Source of the DNA: Sphaerisporangium rubeum | GTDB taxonomy: Bacteria; Actinomycetota; Actinomycetes; Streptosporangiales; Streptosporangiaceae | Length of the DNA: 64,000 nt | Direction of reading: 5' to 3' | Assembly: GCF_014207705.1 (NCBI RefSeq) | Contig: NZ_JACHIU010000001.1 | Location: 1,736,001 to 1,800,000, forward strand | Shown here: positions 37,861-47,717 of the stretch, in pieces | How positions within the stretch are numbered: position 1 is the stretch's first letter | Layout: each line of letters begins with the position of its first letter | Made by a program: the position numbers and the translations under genes | Notes under the pieces: model-generated | Told to the model about the DNA's origin: nothing | Databases searched by the model: none | The model's input: only the letters and a program-made list of their open reading frames with translations

Positions 37861-39771
37861 ATGGTGGACGAAGGTGCGTTGCTGTGGGAGCCGTCAGAGG
37901 CCGTGGTCCGGGGTGCGAAGGTCACCCGGTTCGCCGAGTGGCTCGGACGGAGCGGGGAGCGGTACGACGAGCTGTGGGGGTGGTCGGTCGAGCGGCCGGA
38001 GGAGTTCTGGGGTGCGGTCTGGGACTACTTCCAGGTGGTGGGGACACGCGGCGAGGGGCCGGTGCTGCGGGGGGACATGCCGGGGGCCGAGTGGTTCGCG
38101 GGGAGCACGGTCAACTACGCGGCGAACGCGCTGAGGGGTGATCCGGACCGGGTCGCCGTCGTCGGCCGCGCGGAGGACGGCGGCCGGCGGGTCTACACCT
38201 ACGGTGAGCTCGCCGGCGAGGTGGGACGGGTCAGGGCCGGCCTGGTGCGGCTCGGGGTGCGGCGGGGGGACCGGGTCGCGGCCTACCTGCCGAACGCGCC
38301 GGAGGCGCTGATCGCGTTCCTGGCCGCGGCGAGCCTCGGCGCGGTGTGGTCGTCGTGCTCGCCGGACTTCGGCGCGTCCAGCGTGGCCGACCGGTTCGCG
38401 CAGATCACCCCGAAGGTGCTGATCGCGGTGGACGGCTACACCTACAACGGCCGGTGGTTCGACCGGTCGGACGTCGTGGCGGACATCGCGCGGCGGCTGC
38501 CGGGCCTGACCGCGACCGTCGTGGTGGGGGAGTCCGGGACGGTCGCCACCGGGGGACGGGTGCTCGGGTGGGAGGAGCTGCGGGCCGAGGCGGCGGAGCC
38601 GGAGTTCGAGCAGGTGCCGTTCGGCCATCCGCTGTGGATCGTGTACTCGTCGGGGACGACGGGGCTGCCGAAGGCGATCGTGCACGGCCACGGGGGGATC
38701 GTCCTCGAGCATCTCAAGGCGCTGAGCTTCCACCAGGACCTCGGGGAAGGGGACGTGTTCCTCTGGTACACCACGACCGGGTGGATGATGTGGAACTACC
38801 TGGCCGGCGGGCTGCTCGTCGGCGCGACGGTGGTGCTGTACGACGGGAGCGCCACGCATCCGGGGACGGACGTGCTGTGGCGGCTCGCGGCCGAGGAAGG
38901 GGTCACCTACTTCGGCACCGGCGCGCCGTACATCGTCGCGTCGATGCGCGCCGGGCTGCGGCCCGAAGGGCTCGCCAAGGTGCGGGGGGTCGGGTCCACC
39001 GGGTCGCCGTTGCCGCCTGAGGGGTTCGCCTGGCTGTACGACGTGCTGCCGGACGTGCAGCTCGGGTCGTTCTCCGGCGGCACGGACGTGTGCACCGGGT
39101 TCGTGGGGGCCGTGCCGTTGCTGCCGGTGCGGGCCGGGGTGATCCCGTGCCGGTGCCTCGGCGCGAAGGTCGAGGCGTTCGACGCCGAGGGGAACCCCGT
39201 GGTGGGGGAGGTCGGGGAACTGGTGGTGACGCGGCCGATGCCGTCGATGCCGGTCATGTTCTGGAACGACCCCGGCGGGGAGCGGTACCGGGAGAGCTAC
39301 TTCGCCGACTATCCGGGGGTGTGGCGGCACGGCGACTGGATCAAGATCATGGACGACGGGTCGTGCGTGATCTACGGCAGGTCGGACTCCACGCTGAACC
39401 GCGGCGGGGTGCGCATGGGGACCAGCGAGTTCTACCGCGTGGTCGAGCGGTTCCCCGAGATCGCCGACAGCCTCGTCATCGACACCGGTCAGCTCGGCCG
39501 CGAGGGACGGCTGCTGCTGTACGTCACCCCGGCCGAGGGGGAGTCGCTCACCGACGACCTGGCGGCCCGCGTGAAGGCGGCGCTGCGCGCCGAGCTGTCC
39601 CCCCGGCACGTGCCGGACGAGATCCACGAGGTCCCCGGCATCCCGCGCACGCTCAGCGGCAAGAAGCTGGAGGTGCCGGTGCGCAAGATCCTGCTCGGCA
39701 CGCCGCCGGAGAAGGCCGCCAACACCGGCGCGATGGCCAACCCGGAGGTGCTCAGGCACTTCACGCCGTGA
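37861..39771 (+). CDS. Acetoacetyl-CoA synthetase
   Basis: A 636-residue ANL-family acyl-CoA ligase with the length and N-terminal pattern of acetoacetate-CoA ligase (LLWEPSEAVVRGAKVTRF). The AMP-binding motif is IVYSSGTTGLPKAIVHGHGG, then TTTGWMMWN, SFSGGTDVCTGF, the hinge region HGDWIKIMDDGSCVIYGRSD and the catalytic Lys near LSGKKLEVPVR. It activates acetoacetate to acetoacetyl-CoA with ATP, linking ketone bodies, leucine breakdown and polyhydroxybutyrate to central metabolism. The ATG at 37861 gives the family length; in-frame sequence upstream belongs to the divergent GNAT gene. It ends 7 bp before the end of a convergent oxidoreductase gene. Confidence 0.93.
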   Translation: MVDEGALLWEPSEAVVRGAKVTRFAEWLGRSGERYDELWGWSVERPEEFWGAVWDYFQVVGTRGEGPVLRGDMPGAEWFAGSTVNYAANALRGDPDRVAVVGRAEDGGRRVYTYGELAGEVGRVRAGLVRLGVRRGDRVAAYLPNAPEALIAFLAAASLGAVWSSCSPDFGASSVADRFAQITPKVLIAVDGYTYNGRWFDRSDVVADIARRLPGLTATVVVGESGTVATGGRVLGWEELRAEAAEPEFEQVPFGHPLWIVYSSGTTGLPKAIVHGHGGIVLEHLKALSFHQDLGEGDVFLWYTTTGWMMWNYLAGGLLVGATVVLYDGSATHPGTDVLWRLAAEEGVTYFGTGAPYIVASMRAGLRPEGLAKVRGVGSTGSPLPPEGFAWLYDVLPDVQLGSFSGGTDVCTGFVGAVPLLPVRAGVIPCRCLGAKVEAFDAEGNPVVGEVGELVVTRPMPSMPVMFWNDPGGERYRESYFADYPGVWRHGDWIKIMDDGSCVIYGRSDSTLNRGGVRMGTSEFYRVVERFPEIADSLVIDTGQLGREGRLLLYVTPAEGESLTDDLAARVKAALRAELSPRHVPDEIHEVPGIPRTLSGKKLEVPVRKILLGTPPEKAANTGAMANPEVLRHFTP

Positions 39772-39778
39772 CGCGGGA

Positions 39779-41305
39779 TCACACGGCCTGGGGGAAGCGG
39801 AACAACCGGTCCGGGTCGTAGGCGGCCTTGACCTTCGCCAGGCGGGTGGCGTTGCCGCCGTAGTACTGGCGGCGCCAGTTCTTCAGCGCCGGGTCGATGT
39901 AGTTGACGTACGCGTGCTCGCCGAAGTGCGGCGTCATCGCGGCGCGCGCCGCGCGCACCCACGCGGCGGCGCCGTCGCGGTGCGCGTAGTACTGGACGCT
40001 GAACAGGGCCTGGCGGTGCGGGTAGGCGGTCGCGTCGGGCCGCACGCGGCCGACCTTGCCGCCGAGCGCGTCGAGGAGGATCGAGTGACGGCCGGGGCTC
40101 CCCGCCTGGCCGACCAGCCCGGCGATGCCGGACGCCGGCAGGGGACGGTACGCCAGGTGCGAGGACGCGCGGAAGTCGTCCCTCGGGAAGGTCCCCTCGC
40201 GGGTACGGCCGGGAAGCGTGCCCTGGACGTGGCACTGGGGGAGCGTGCGGCCGGCGCAGCCACCCATGATCTTCATGGCCTGCAGGTAGGTGGTCTGGGT
40301 GATCGACCGGCCGGTGGTCCGGCCGCCGATGCGGCCGATCAGTGGGTCCAGCAGCTTCTCGCACGCGGCGCGCGGACCGAGGTACAGGCCGCCGATGGTC
40401 AGGGAGGGGGCCGGGTCGTGGCCGAGGTGCAGGTTGGCCCAGAGCGCGTCCGGCGCGGCTGGGGCCCACTGCTGCCACACCGCGACGGCCTTGCGTGCCA
40501 TCGACCACGGCCAGTGCAGGAAGAAGACCGTGACGTCCGAGGTGGGGTGGGTGCGGAAGGTGAACGACACGGCGACGCCGAAGTTGCCGCCTCCGCCGCC
40601 GCGCGAGGCCCAGTACAGATCGGCGTCGTGGTTGGCGTCGCACGTGCGCACCCGGCCGTCCGCGGTGACGATCTGGACCGACTCCAGCACGTCGCAGGTC
40701 AGGCCGTACTTGCGGGCCACCACCCCGATGCCGCCGCCGAGGGTGAGTCCGGCGACGCCGACGGTGGGACACGAGCCCGCCGGGATGCTCACCCCTTCGG
40801 CCGCGAGACGGTCGTACACGTCGATCAGCTGAGCGCCGGCGCCGACCACCGCGCGGCCGGACGCGGCGCTCACGCCGTTCATCCGGGCCACGTCCACGAT
40901 CAGGCCGGTCCCCGAGGACCATCCGGCGTAGCTGTGACCGCCGGAGCGGGCCGCGACCGGCACCCCCGTCCTGCGCGCGAACGCCAGGCACTCGGCGACG
41001 TCCGAGGCGTTCGCGCAGTAGGCGACCCCGGCGGGTCTGACGCCGTCGAACCGCGGGTTGTACAGCCGCCGCGCCGCGTCGTACGCCGCGTCCCCCGGCC
41101 GGATCAGCCGTCCGGCCAGCCCTTCCCTGAGCGCCGACCAGTCCTTCGGAACGGGCTTGGTCCTCGCCGCGATCGGCGGCCTGACCGCCGCACCCGGCGC
41201 GGCGGTGCGCGCGCCGCTCGCGGGAGGCGCGCAGCCGGCCACGGCTCCGAGCACCGATGACGCCGAGACGGCGAAGAAGGCCCGCCGGTCGAATGATGGA
41301 CGCAC
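39779..41305 (-). CDS. Tat-exported BBE-type FAD-linked oxidoreductase
   Basis: A 508-residue flavoprotein of the berberine bridge enzyme family. The N-terminus has a twin-arginine signal (FDRRAFFAVSAS) and a lipobox-like VAGC at Cys25, so it may be an exported lipoprotein. The FAD-binding domain has H124 in ARSGGHSYAGW and C179 in GSCPTVGVAG, the two residues that bind FAD covalently in bicovalent BBE enzymes. The C-terminal BBE motif is NYIDPALKNWRRQYYGGNATRL. Such enzymes oxidise sugars or secondary metabolites; the substrate is unknown. Convergent with the acetoacetyl-CoA synthetase gene and not in an obvious operon. Confidence 0.9.
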   Translation of the reverse strand: MRPSFDRRAFFAVSASSVLGAVAGCAPPASGARTAAPGAAVRPPIAARTKPVPKDWSALREGLAGRLIRPGDAAYDAARRLYNPRFDGVRPAGVAYCANASDVAECLAFARRTGVPVAARSGGHSYAGWSSGTGLIVDVARMNGVSAASGRAVVGAGAQLIDVYDRLAAEGVSIPAGSCPTVGVAGLTLGGGIGVVARKYGLTCDVLESVQIVTADGRVRTCDANHDADLYWASRGGGGGNFGVAVSFTFRTHPTSDVTVFFLHWPWSMARKAVAVWQQWAPAAPDALWANLHLGHDPAPSLTIGGLYLGPRAACEKLLDPLIGRIGGRTTGRSITQTTYLQAMKIMGGCAGRTLPQCHVQGTLPGRTREGTFPRDDFRASSHLAYRPLPASGIAGLVGQAGSPGRHSILLDALGGKVGRVRPDATAYPHRQALFSVQYYAHRDGAAAWVRAARAAMTPHFGEHAYVNYIDPALKNWRRQYYGGNATRLAKVKAAYDPDRLFRFPQAV

Positions 41306-41728
41306 GGCTCAGCTCCTTGTGAGGGGGACCGGCCGCGTCCGGGCCCGGCCCGGTGCCGCCAACGATCCTCCTCGTGGGGGTCAAGGGAGGCGAAAGAACA
41401 TCCCCCTTGTGTGAGACGTGCCCAAAGGACCGGCGGTTTATCACAGATCGGTATCGGCGGCGGGTGGAGTGCGGGAGGCTGACCAGGTAAGGGGTGGGAC
41501 GGGTGCGCGGGACAAGTTGACGTTTGATGTGTGATGGGCTGATATCGGGTACGGCGGCAGGTAAGCCTGATCAATGGCGATCCAGGGGAGTCACCGCTGG
41601 TGGAAGTCGTATGCCGGGAGTGATCCGGGACGGGTTCCGCATGCAGGGAGAGCGGGCCGCCTTCGCGGGGTAGGTGCGTCCGATTGTGCGACACAGGTGA
41701 TACCCCTCACAAAGGAGTGAGTAGCGAC
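41306..41728. other. Divergent intergenic region upstream of NAD-GDH
   Basis: About 420 bp separating the flavoprotein and NAD-glutamate dehydrogenase genes. It must contain both promoters. A GC-skewed stretch occurs around 41380-41520. No repeat, RNA gene or recognised operator was found. Confidence 0.4.
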
Positions 41729-44700
41729 ATGCCCCTCGAAGAGGACAAGGACCGGTTGCTGAGGTCCGCGGCCGACACGGCGGCGGACGGCGGACGTGTG
41801 CTCGCGTTGCTGCGGCAGTACTACCGGCATGTCGCACCGGAGGACCTGGAGCACCGCGCGCCGGAGGAGCTGTACCGCACGGCGATGGGCCATCGCGCGT
41901 TCGCCGAGCACCGGCCGCAGGGACGTGCCCTGGTGCGCGCCTACAGCCCCGCCGGACAGCAGTACTCCGTGGTGGAGGTCGTCACCGACGACATGTCCTT
42001 CCTGGTCGACTCGGTGACCATGGAGCTGGACCGGCACGGCCTCGGCGTCCACCTCATCGTCCACCCCCAGATGACCGTCGAGCGCGACCTGACCGGCCGC
42101 ATGCTCACCGCCGAGCGCGGCGTCACCGGCCAGGTGCTCGCCGAGTCGTGGATGCGCATCGAGATCGACCGGCAGGACGACGAGACCGTCCTGCGGGCCG
42201 TGGAGGACGACCTGCGCCGCGTGCTGCAGGACGTGCGCAACGCCGTCGAGGACTCCGACAAGATGCGCGCGCTGGCGCTGGCCCTCGCGGACGGCACCGC
42301 GCGGCCCCTGCCTCCCGAGGAGATCGAGGACAGCGCCGAACTGCTGCGCTGGCTCGCCGACGGCCACTTCACCTTTCTCGGCTACCGCGAGTACCGCCTG
42401 GAGACCTCCGCCGACGGCGACCGGCTGCGCGCCGTGCCGGGGACGGGCCTCGGCATCCTGCGCGCCGACAAGGCGGGGTCGGCCAGCTTCGCCGCGATGC
42501 CGCAGGAGCTGCGCGCCAAGGCTCGCGAGAAACAGTTCCTCGTCGTCACCAAGGCCAACAGCCGCGCCACCGTGCACCGGCCCGTGTACCTGGACTACAT
42601 CGGCGTCAAGCTGTTCTCCCCCGAAGGCGAGGTCGTCGGTGAGCGCCGCTTCCTCGGCCTGTTCACCCACGTCGCGTACAGCGAGTCGATCTCCCGCATC
42701 CCGGTGCTGCGCCGCAAGCTCGACGAGGTGCTCGACCGCGTGGGCCTCGCACCCGACAGCCACGACGGCAAGGACGCCATCGAGATCCTGGAGAGCTACC
42801 CCCGCTCCGAGCTGTTCCACATCCCCGCCGAGGACCTGGTGCCGGTCGTCACCGGCGTGCTGCGGCTGCGCGAGCGCAAGCGCGTGCGCCTGTTCCTCAG
42901 CCGTGACGACTACGGCCGCTACATCTCCTGCCTGATCTACCTGCCGCGTGACCGCTACACCACCGACGTGCGCGTGCGCGTGCAGGACATCCTGCTGCTG
43001 GCGCTCGGCGGCACCTCGCTCGACTACAGCACCATGATCGGCGAGTCCCCTCTGGCGCGCCTGCACGTCACCATCCGCGGTGAGCGCGGCAAGCCCCTCA
43101 GCATCGAAGGGGTGGACGTCGAGGAGCTGGAGTCCCGCGTCGCGGCCACCACGCGGTCCTGGGAGGACGACCTGGCCACCGCGATCGCCGACGCCATGCC
43201 GGACGCCGCCACCGTGGCCCGCCGCTACGCCGCCGCGTTCCCCGAGGCGTACAAGGAGGACTTCACCCCCGTTGTCGCGGTCGCGGACCTGCGCCGCCTG
43301 GAACAGATCGCCGCCACCTCCGACGAGATCGCGCTCGACCTGTACCGTCCGCACCAGGAGTGGCGGTTCAAGCTCTACCGCGTCGGCGCCGCGGTCTCCC
43401 TGTCGGACGTGCTCCCCCTGCTCGGCCGCATGGGGATCGAGGTCGTGGACGAACGGCCGTACCGCGTGGCGCGCAAAGGCGCCGAGCCCGGCTGGATCTA
43501 CGACTTCGGCCTGCGCTGCCCCCCGACCGAACGGGTCTCCGACGAGACGTTCAAGACGCTGCTGCAGGACACCTTCGGCGCGCTGTGGCGCGGCGAGATC
43601 GAGAGCGACGGCTTCAACGCGCTGGTCCCCGCCGCCGGGCTCACCTGGCGCCAGGCCGAGATCCTGCGTGTGTACGCGAAGTACCTGCGCCAGACCGGCA
43701 CCGCGTTCAGTCAGCGGTACATCGAGAAGGCGCTGGTGGGGAACCTGCGGGTCGCCGGCCTGCTGGTACGGCTGTTCGAGGCCAGGCTGGACCCGGCGCG
43801 GTCGCCTGAGCTGCGCGGCGACGTGGGGGACGCGCTGCGCGAGGAGATCCTCGCCGCGCTCGACGACGTGGCGTCCCTCGACGAGGACCGCATCCTGCGC
43901 GCGTTCCTCGAACTGATCACCGCCACGCTGCGCACCAACGCGTTCCAGACGCTCGCCGGCCGCCGCAAGCCGTACATCTCCATCAAGCTGGACTCGGCGT
44001 CGATCAGCGTGCTGCCGCCGCCGCGTCCGATGATCGAGATCTTCGTGTACTCGCCGCGCGTCGAAGGCGTGCACCTGCGGTTCGGCAAGGTCGCGCGCGG
44101 CGGCCTGCGCTGGTCGGACCGCATGGAGGACTTCCGCACCGAGGTGCTCGGCCTGGTCAAGGCGCAGATGGTGAAGAACACCGTCATCGTGCCGACCGGC
44201 TCCAAGGGTGGTTTCGTGGTGAAACGGCCACCCCACGGCGGCGGCAGGGACGAGCTGATGGCCGAAGGCGTGGCCTGCTACCGGCAGTTCATCTCCGGCC
44301 TGCTCGACATCACCGACAACCTCGTGGACAACGAGGTCGTGCCGCCGCACGACGTGGTGCGGCACGACGGCGACGACACCTACCTGGTGGTGGCCGCCGA
44401 CAAGGGCACCGCGACGTTCTCCGACATCGCCAACGAGGTCGCCAAGGAGTACGGCTTCTGGCTCGGCGACGCGTTCGCCTCAGGCGGCTCGGTCGGCTAC
44501 GACCACAAGGCCATGGGGATCACCGCGCGCGGCGCCTGGGAGTCGGTGGCCCACCACTTCCGCTCGCTCGGCGTGGACGTGCGGACCGACGACTTCACCG
44601 TGGCCGGCATCGGCGACATGTCCGGTGACGTGTTCGGCAACGGCATGCTGCTGTCCCGCCACATCAAGCTGATCGCCGCGTTCGACCACCGGCACGTCTT

Positions 44701-46528
44701 CATCGACCCCGCACCCGACGCCGAGCGCGGGTACGCCGAGCGCGAGCGGCTGTTCGCGCTGCCGCGCAGCTCATGGGACGACTACGACCGTTCCCTGATC
44801 TCGCGGGGCGGCGGGGTGTGGCCGCGTACCGCCAAGTCGATCCCCGTGTCCCCGCAGGCGCGCGCCGCGCTCGGCATCCCCGACGGCGTGACGGCCCTCA
44901 CCCCGAGCGACCTCATCAGCGCCATCCTCACGGCCCCGGTGGACCTGCTGTGGAACGGCGGCATCGGCACCTACGTCAAGGCGTCCACCGAGACCCACGC
45001 CGACGCCGGCGACAAGGCCAACGACCCGCTGCGCGTGGACGCCACCGCTCTGCGGTGCAAGGTGATCGGCGAAGGCGGCAACCTCGGCCTCACCCAGGAG
45101 GCCCGCATCGAGTACGCGCGCGGCGGCGGCCTGGTCAACACCGACTTCATCGACAACTCGGCCGGTGTGGACACCTCCGACCACGAGGTGAACATCAAGA
45201 TCCTGCTGGACCGGGTGATCCGGGACGGCGACCTCACCGACACCGAACGCGACCAGCTCTTCCTCGACATGACCGACGAGGTCGCGGGCCTCGTGCTGCG
45301 CGACAACAAGGCGCAGAACGTCGTGCTCGCCGCGGCCCGCGCGCAGGCCCCCGAGATGCTGCACATCCACGCTCGCTACCTGCGCAGACTGGAACGCGAC
45401 GCGCTGCTCGACCGCGAACTCGAGTCGTTGCCGTCGGACAAGCAGATGGCCGAGCGGCGCCAGTCGGGCCTCGGCCTCACCGCGCCTGAGTTCTCGGTGC
45501 TGCTCGCCTACACCAAGCTCACCGCCGACCACGAGCTGCTGGCGTCCGACCTGCCGGACGACCCGTTCCTCGAACCGTGGCTGGTGTCGTACTTCCCGTC
45601 GGCGCTGCGCGAACGGTTCCGCAAGACCATGGACGCGCACCCGCTGCGCCGCGAGATCATCGCCACCGGCGTGGTCAACGACCTGGTCAACATGAGCGGC
45701 ATCACGTTCCTGTTCCGGTTCGGCGAGGAGACCGGGGCCTCCACCCCCGACATCACGCGGGCCTACCTGGTGTCCCGCGAGGTCTTCGGCATGCCGGCGT
45801 TCTGGCGTGCCGTCGAGGCGCTGGACAACAAGGTGGACGCCGCCACGCAGATCGCCATGCTGCTGGAGGGCCGCAAACTGGTCGAACGCGGCGCACGGTG
45901 GCTGCTCGGCAACCGCAGGCCGCCGCTCGACCTCACCACGACCGCACGGTTCTTCAGCGAAGGAGCCGAGGGGCTGCTGCCGGACCTGCCGAAGCTGCTC
46001 GCCGGACGGGACCTCGCGGCGTACGAGGAGCGCCGCGACGCCTACGCCGCGCGCGGCGTGCCGGCCGACCTCGCCGAGCGGGCCGCGGTGATGGTGCCGG
46101 CGTACTCGACGTTCGACCTGGTGGAGATCGCGGCCAACACCGGCAGGCCGGTGCACGACGTCGCCGAGGTGTACTTCGACCTCGCCGACCGCATCCAGCT
46201 CTCCCGGCTGCGTGAGCGGGTCATCATGCTGCCGCGCGACAACCGGTGGAACTCCATGGCGCGCGCCGCGCTGCGCGACGACCTGTACGCCGCGCACGCC
46301 ACGCTCACCCGGGACATCCTCACCCACAGCGAGCCGGGCCTCGGCCCCGAGGAGCGGCTGGCCCGCTGGGCCGAGGCCAACTCGGCGGCCGTGGCGCGGT
46401 CCCGGCAGACGATCTCGGAGATCTGGGAGAGCGACACCTTCGACCTCGCGACCCTGTCGGTGGCCCTGCGCGCCATCCGCACACTGGTCGCCGCCAGCGG
46501 CCTGCCGCACGCCGAGGGGGAGATCTAG
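41729..46528 (+). CDS. gdh: Large NAD-specific glutamate dehydrogenase
   Basis: A 1599-residue protein of the 180-kDa NAD-glutamate dehydrogenase class known from Streptomyces clavuligerus and Pseudomonas. It catalyses oxidative deamination of glutamate to 2-oxoglutarate and ammonia. The N-terminal half has regulatory ACT-like segments. The catalytic region is in the middle, with RGGLRWSDRMEDFRTEVLGL and QMVKNTVIVPTGSKGGFV, then the nucleotide-binding part (VVAADKGTATFSDIAN, FGNGMLLS) and a long C-terminal region. The ATG at 41729 follows AAAGGAG by 11 nt; a GTG at 41717 overlaps that site. Monocistronic by spacing. Confidence 0.93.
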   Translation: MPLEEDKDRLLRSAADTAADGGRVLALLRQYYRHVAPEDLEHRAPEELYRTAMGHRAFAEHRPQGRALVRAYSPAGQQYSVVEVVTDDMSFLVDSVTMELDRHGLGVHLIVHPQMTVERDLTGRMLTAERGVTGQVLAESWMRIEIDRQDDETVLRAVEDDLRRVLQDVRNAVEDSDKMRALALALADGTARPLPPEEIEDSAELLRWLADGHFTFLGYREYRLETSADGDRLRAVPGTGLGILRADKAGSASFAAMPQELRAKAREKQFLVVTKANSRATVHRPVYLDYIGVKLFSPEGEVVGERRFLGLFTHVAYSESISRIPVLRRKLDEVLDRVGLAPDSHDGKDAIEILESYPRSELFHIPAEDLVPVVTGVLRLRERKRVRLFLSRDDYGRYISCLIYLPRDRYTTDVRVRVQDILLLALGGTSLDYSTMIGESPLARLHVTIRGERGKPLSIEGVDVEELESRVAATTRSWEDDLATAIADAMPDAATVARRYAAAFPEAYKEDFTPVVAVADLRRLEQIAATSDEIALDLYRPHQEWRFKLYRVGAAVSLSDVLPLLGRMGIEVVDERPYRVARKGAEPGWIYDFGLRCPPTERVSDETFKTLLQDTFGALWRGEIESDGFNALVPAAGLTWRQAEILRVYAKYLRQTGTAFSQRYIEKALVGNLRVAGLLVRLFEARLDPARSPELRGDVGDALREEILAALDDVASLDEDRILRAFLELITATLRTNAFQTLAGRRKPYISIKLDSASISVLPPPRPMIEIFVYSPRVEGVHLRFGKVARGGLRWSDRMEDFRTEVLGLVKAQMVKNTVIVPTGSKGGFVVKRPPHGGGRDELMAEGVACYRQFISGLLDITDNLVDNEVVPPHDVVRHDGDDTYLVVAADKGTATFSDIANEVAKEYGFWLGDAFASGGSVGYDHKAMGITARGAWESVAHHFRSLGVDVRTDDFTVAGIGDMSGDVFGNGMLLSRHIKLIAAFDHRHVFIDPAPDAERGYAERERLFALPRSSWDDYDRSLISRGGGVWPRTAKSIPVSPQARAALGIPDGVTALTPSDLISAILTAPVDLLWNGGIGTYVKASTETHADAGDKANDPLRVDATALRCKVIGEGGNLGLTQEARIEYARGGGLVNTDFIDNSAGVDTSDHEVNIKILLDRVIRDGDLTDTERDQLFLDMTDEVAGLVLRDNKAQNVVLAAARAQAPEMLHIHARYLRRLERDALLDRELESLPSDKQMAERRQSGLGLTAPEFSVLLAYTKLTADHELLASDLPDDPFLEPWLVSYFPSALRERFRKTMDAHPLRREIIATGVVNDLVNMSGITFLFRFGEETGASTPDITRAYLVSREVFGMPAFWRAVEALDNKVDAATQIAMLLEGRKLVERGARWLLGNRRPPLDLTTTARFFSEGAEGLLPDLPKLLAGRDLAAYEERRDAYAARGVPADLAERAAVMVPAYSTFDLVEIAANTGRPVHDVAEVYFDLADRIQLSRLRERVIMLPRDNRWNSMARAALRDDLYAAHATLTRDILTHSEPGLGPEERLARWAEANSAAVARSRQTISEIWESDTFDLATLSVALRAIRTLVAASGLPHAEGEI

Positions 46529-46587
46529 GGACACCGCGGCCGTGCGCCTTGCTGGCGTACGGCCGCCGCGGGACCTGTGCCGGAAGC

Positions 46588-47628
46588 TCAGTCGGCGCTG
46601 ACGCCGGTGACCGCGCCGTCGTACCCCACGACCTCCGACAGGCGGGTCGCGCCGCGCGGCTGGACGTGCGCGACGTACTGCTGGGTCTCCACGACGCGCA
46701 GCTTGCGGCGCACCACCGGCCTGCCGGTCGACCACCGCGCGTTCTCCGGCACCGGCACCAGGCCCGCCGCGTTGAGCGTCTGCGCCTGCCAGTTGGTGGT
46801 GCGGGTCAGCGAGTACAGCACCACGGCGCCGCCGTCGGTGGTGCGCAGCGCGTAGATCGGGTACTCGGTCGCGCCGAAGATCGAGTCGTACAGCAGCCCG
46901 AGCCGTTTGGCCTCCGGCTTGGCCTCGCCGACCTCGGTGAAGTAGCCGGTGGTCTGCGGGCCCGCCGCGATCAGCCCGGCCGCGAAACCGCCGGGGCCCT
47001 CCTCGGCGATGGTGGCGTGCAGCGGCGCCATCAGGTGCGGGCTGATGGCCAGCGTGTCGTCCCTGGTCGGCAGCGGCGTGGCGTACCCCTCGCCGTCCAG
47101 CGCGACGCCGAGCGGCGCGCCGTCCGAGCCGAGCGGGGTGGCGGCGTTCAGCAGGGACGAGAAGCTGAGCTGCCAGCGCGAGTTCTCGTACTGCCGCATG
47201 AACGCCAGCAGGGCCGTGCGGCGGTCCCCGTGGGGGTCGCGCCGCTCCACCAGCGCGGCGAACCACAGGGGGAACCGGTCGAGCCGCGGCACCAGCAGCC
47301 GCGGCTCACCCCAGGTGTACCTCGGGGGTTTCAGGTCGGTGGACCTGAACTCGGTCACCATGATCGGCAACTGCGCGTCGCGCGTCTGGGCCAGCGCGTA
47401 CGGCTCGTCGCCGGCGGCCCGCACCACGTCGTCGGTGGCCAGGATGGCGCGCACGGCCCGCGCCGCCTCCTTGAGCGTCACCGTGGGGGTCTCCCGCGCC
47501 GAGGCGCTCGCCTGCGGCGCCGGGGTCGCGGCCGGCGAGGGCCGCGCCGCGGGCCGGTCCGACGTACACGCGCCGGCCGCTCCGGCGAGCAGGATCGCCG
47601 CGAGCGCCGCACGCACGGTCCTGATCAC
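46588..47628 (-). CDS. Uncharacterised lipoprotein
   Basis: A 346-residue exported protein of unknown function. It has a signal peptide ([21 protein letters not shown]) with a lipobox Cys at about residue 21, a Pro/Ala/Ser-rich spacer, and a globular part from about 50 containing conserved-looking blocks such as RYTWGEPRLLVPRL, RRTALLAFMRQYENSRWQLS and LRTTDGGAVVLYSLTRTTNW. I do not recognise a catalytic motif. GTG at 47628 is chosen because AAGGCGAG precedes it and the signal peptide then starts correctly; an upstream start would add 18 residues. It is divergent from prfB, about 90 bp away. Confidence 0.75.
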   Translation of the reverse strand: MIRTVRAALAAILLAGAAGACTSDRPAARPSPAATPAPQASASARETPTVTLKEAARAVRAILATDDVVRAAGDEPYALAQTRDAQLPIMVTEFRSTDLKPPRYTWGEPRLLVPRLDRFPLWFAALVERRDPHGDRRTALLAFMRQYENSRWQLSFSSLLNAATPLGSDGAPLGVALDGEGYATPLPTRDDTLAISPHLMAPLHATIAEEGPGGFAAGLIAAGPQTTGYFTEVGEAKPEAKRLGLLYDSIFGATEYPIYALRTTDGGAVVLYSLTRTTNWQAQTLNAAGLVPVPENARWSTGRPVVRRKLRVVETQQYVAHVQPRGATRLSEVVGYDGAVTGVSAD

Positions 47629-47703
47629 GCTCGCTCGCCTTTCGAGAAGGGTCCCTGCCGCACGCCATGCTAGCCATCGCACGAGGAGGCTTCTGAATTC
47701 GCG

Positions 47704-47709
47704 TACTCT
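47704..47709 (+). promoter_or_regulatory. -10 element of a leaderless prfB promoter
   Basis: TACTCT ends 8 nt before the GTG at 47718, with no ribosome site for that codon. The spacing suggests transcription begins at or next to the start codon. Confidence 0.45.
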
Positions 47710-47717
47710 TGGCAGAT

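Noticed and set aside
47709-47717. TTG at 47709 as the prfB start
   Set aside because: Its first base is the last base of the likely -10 element TACTCT. GTG 47718 fits the family N-terminus and leaderless spacing.
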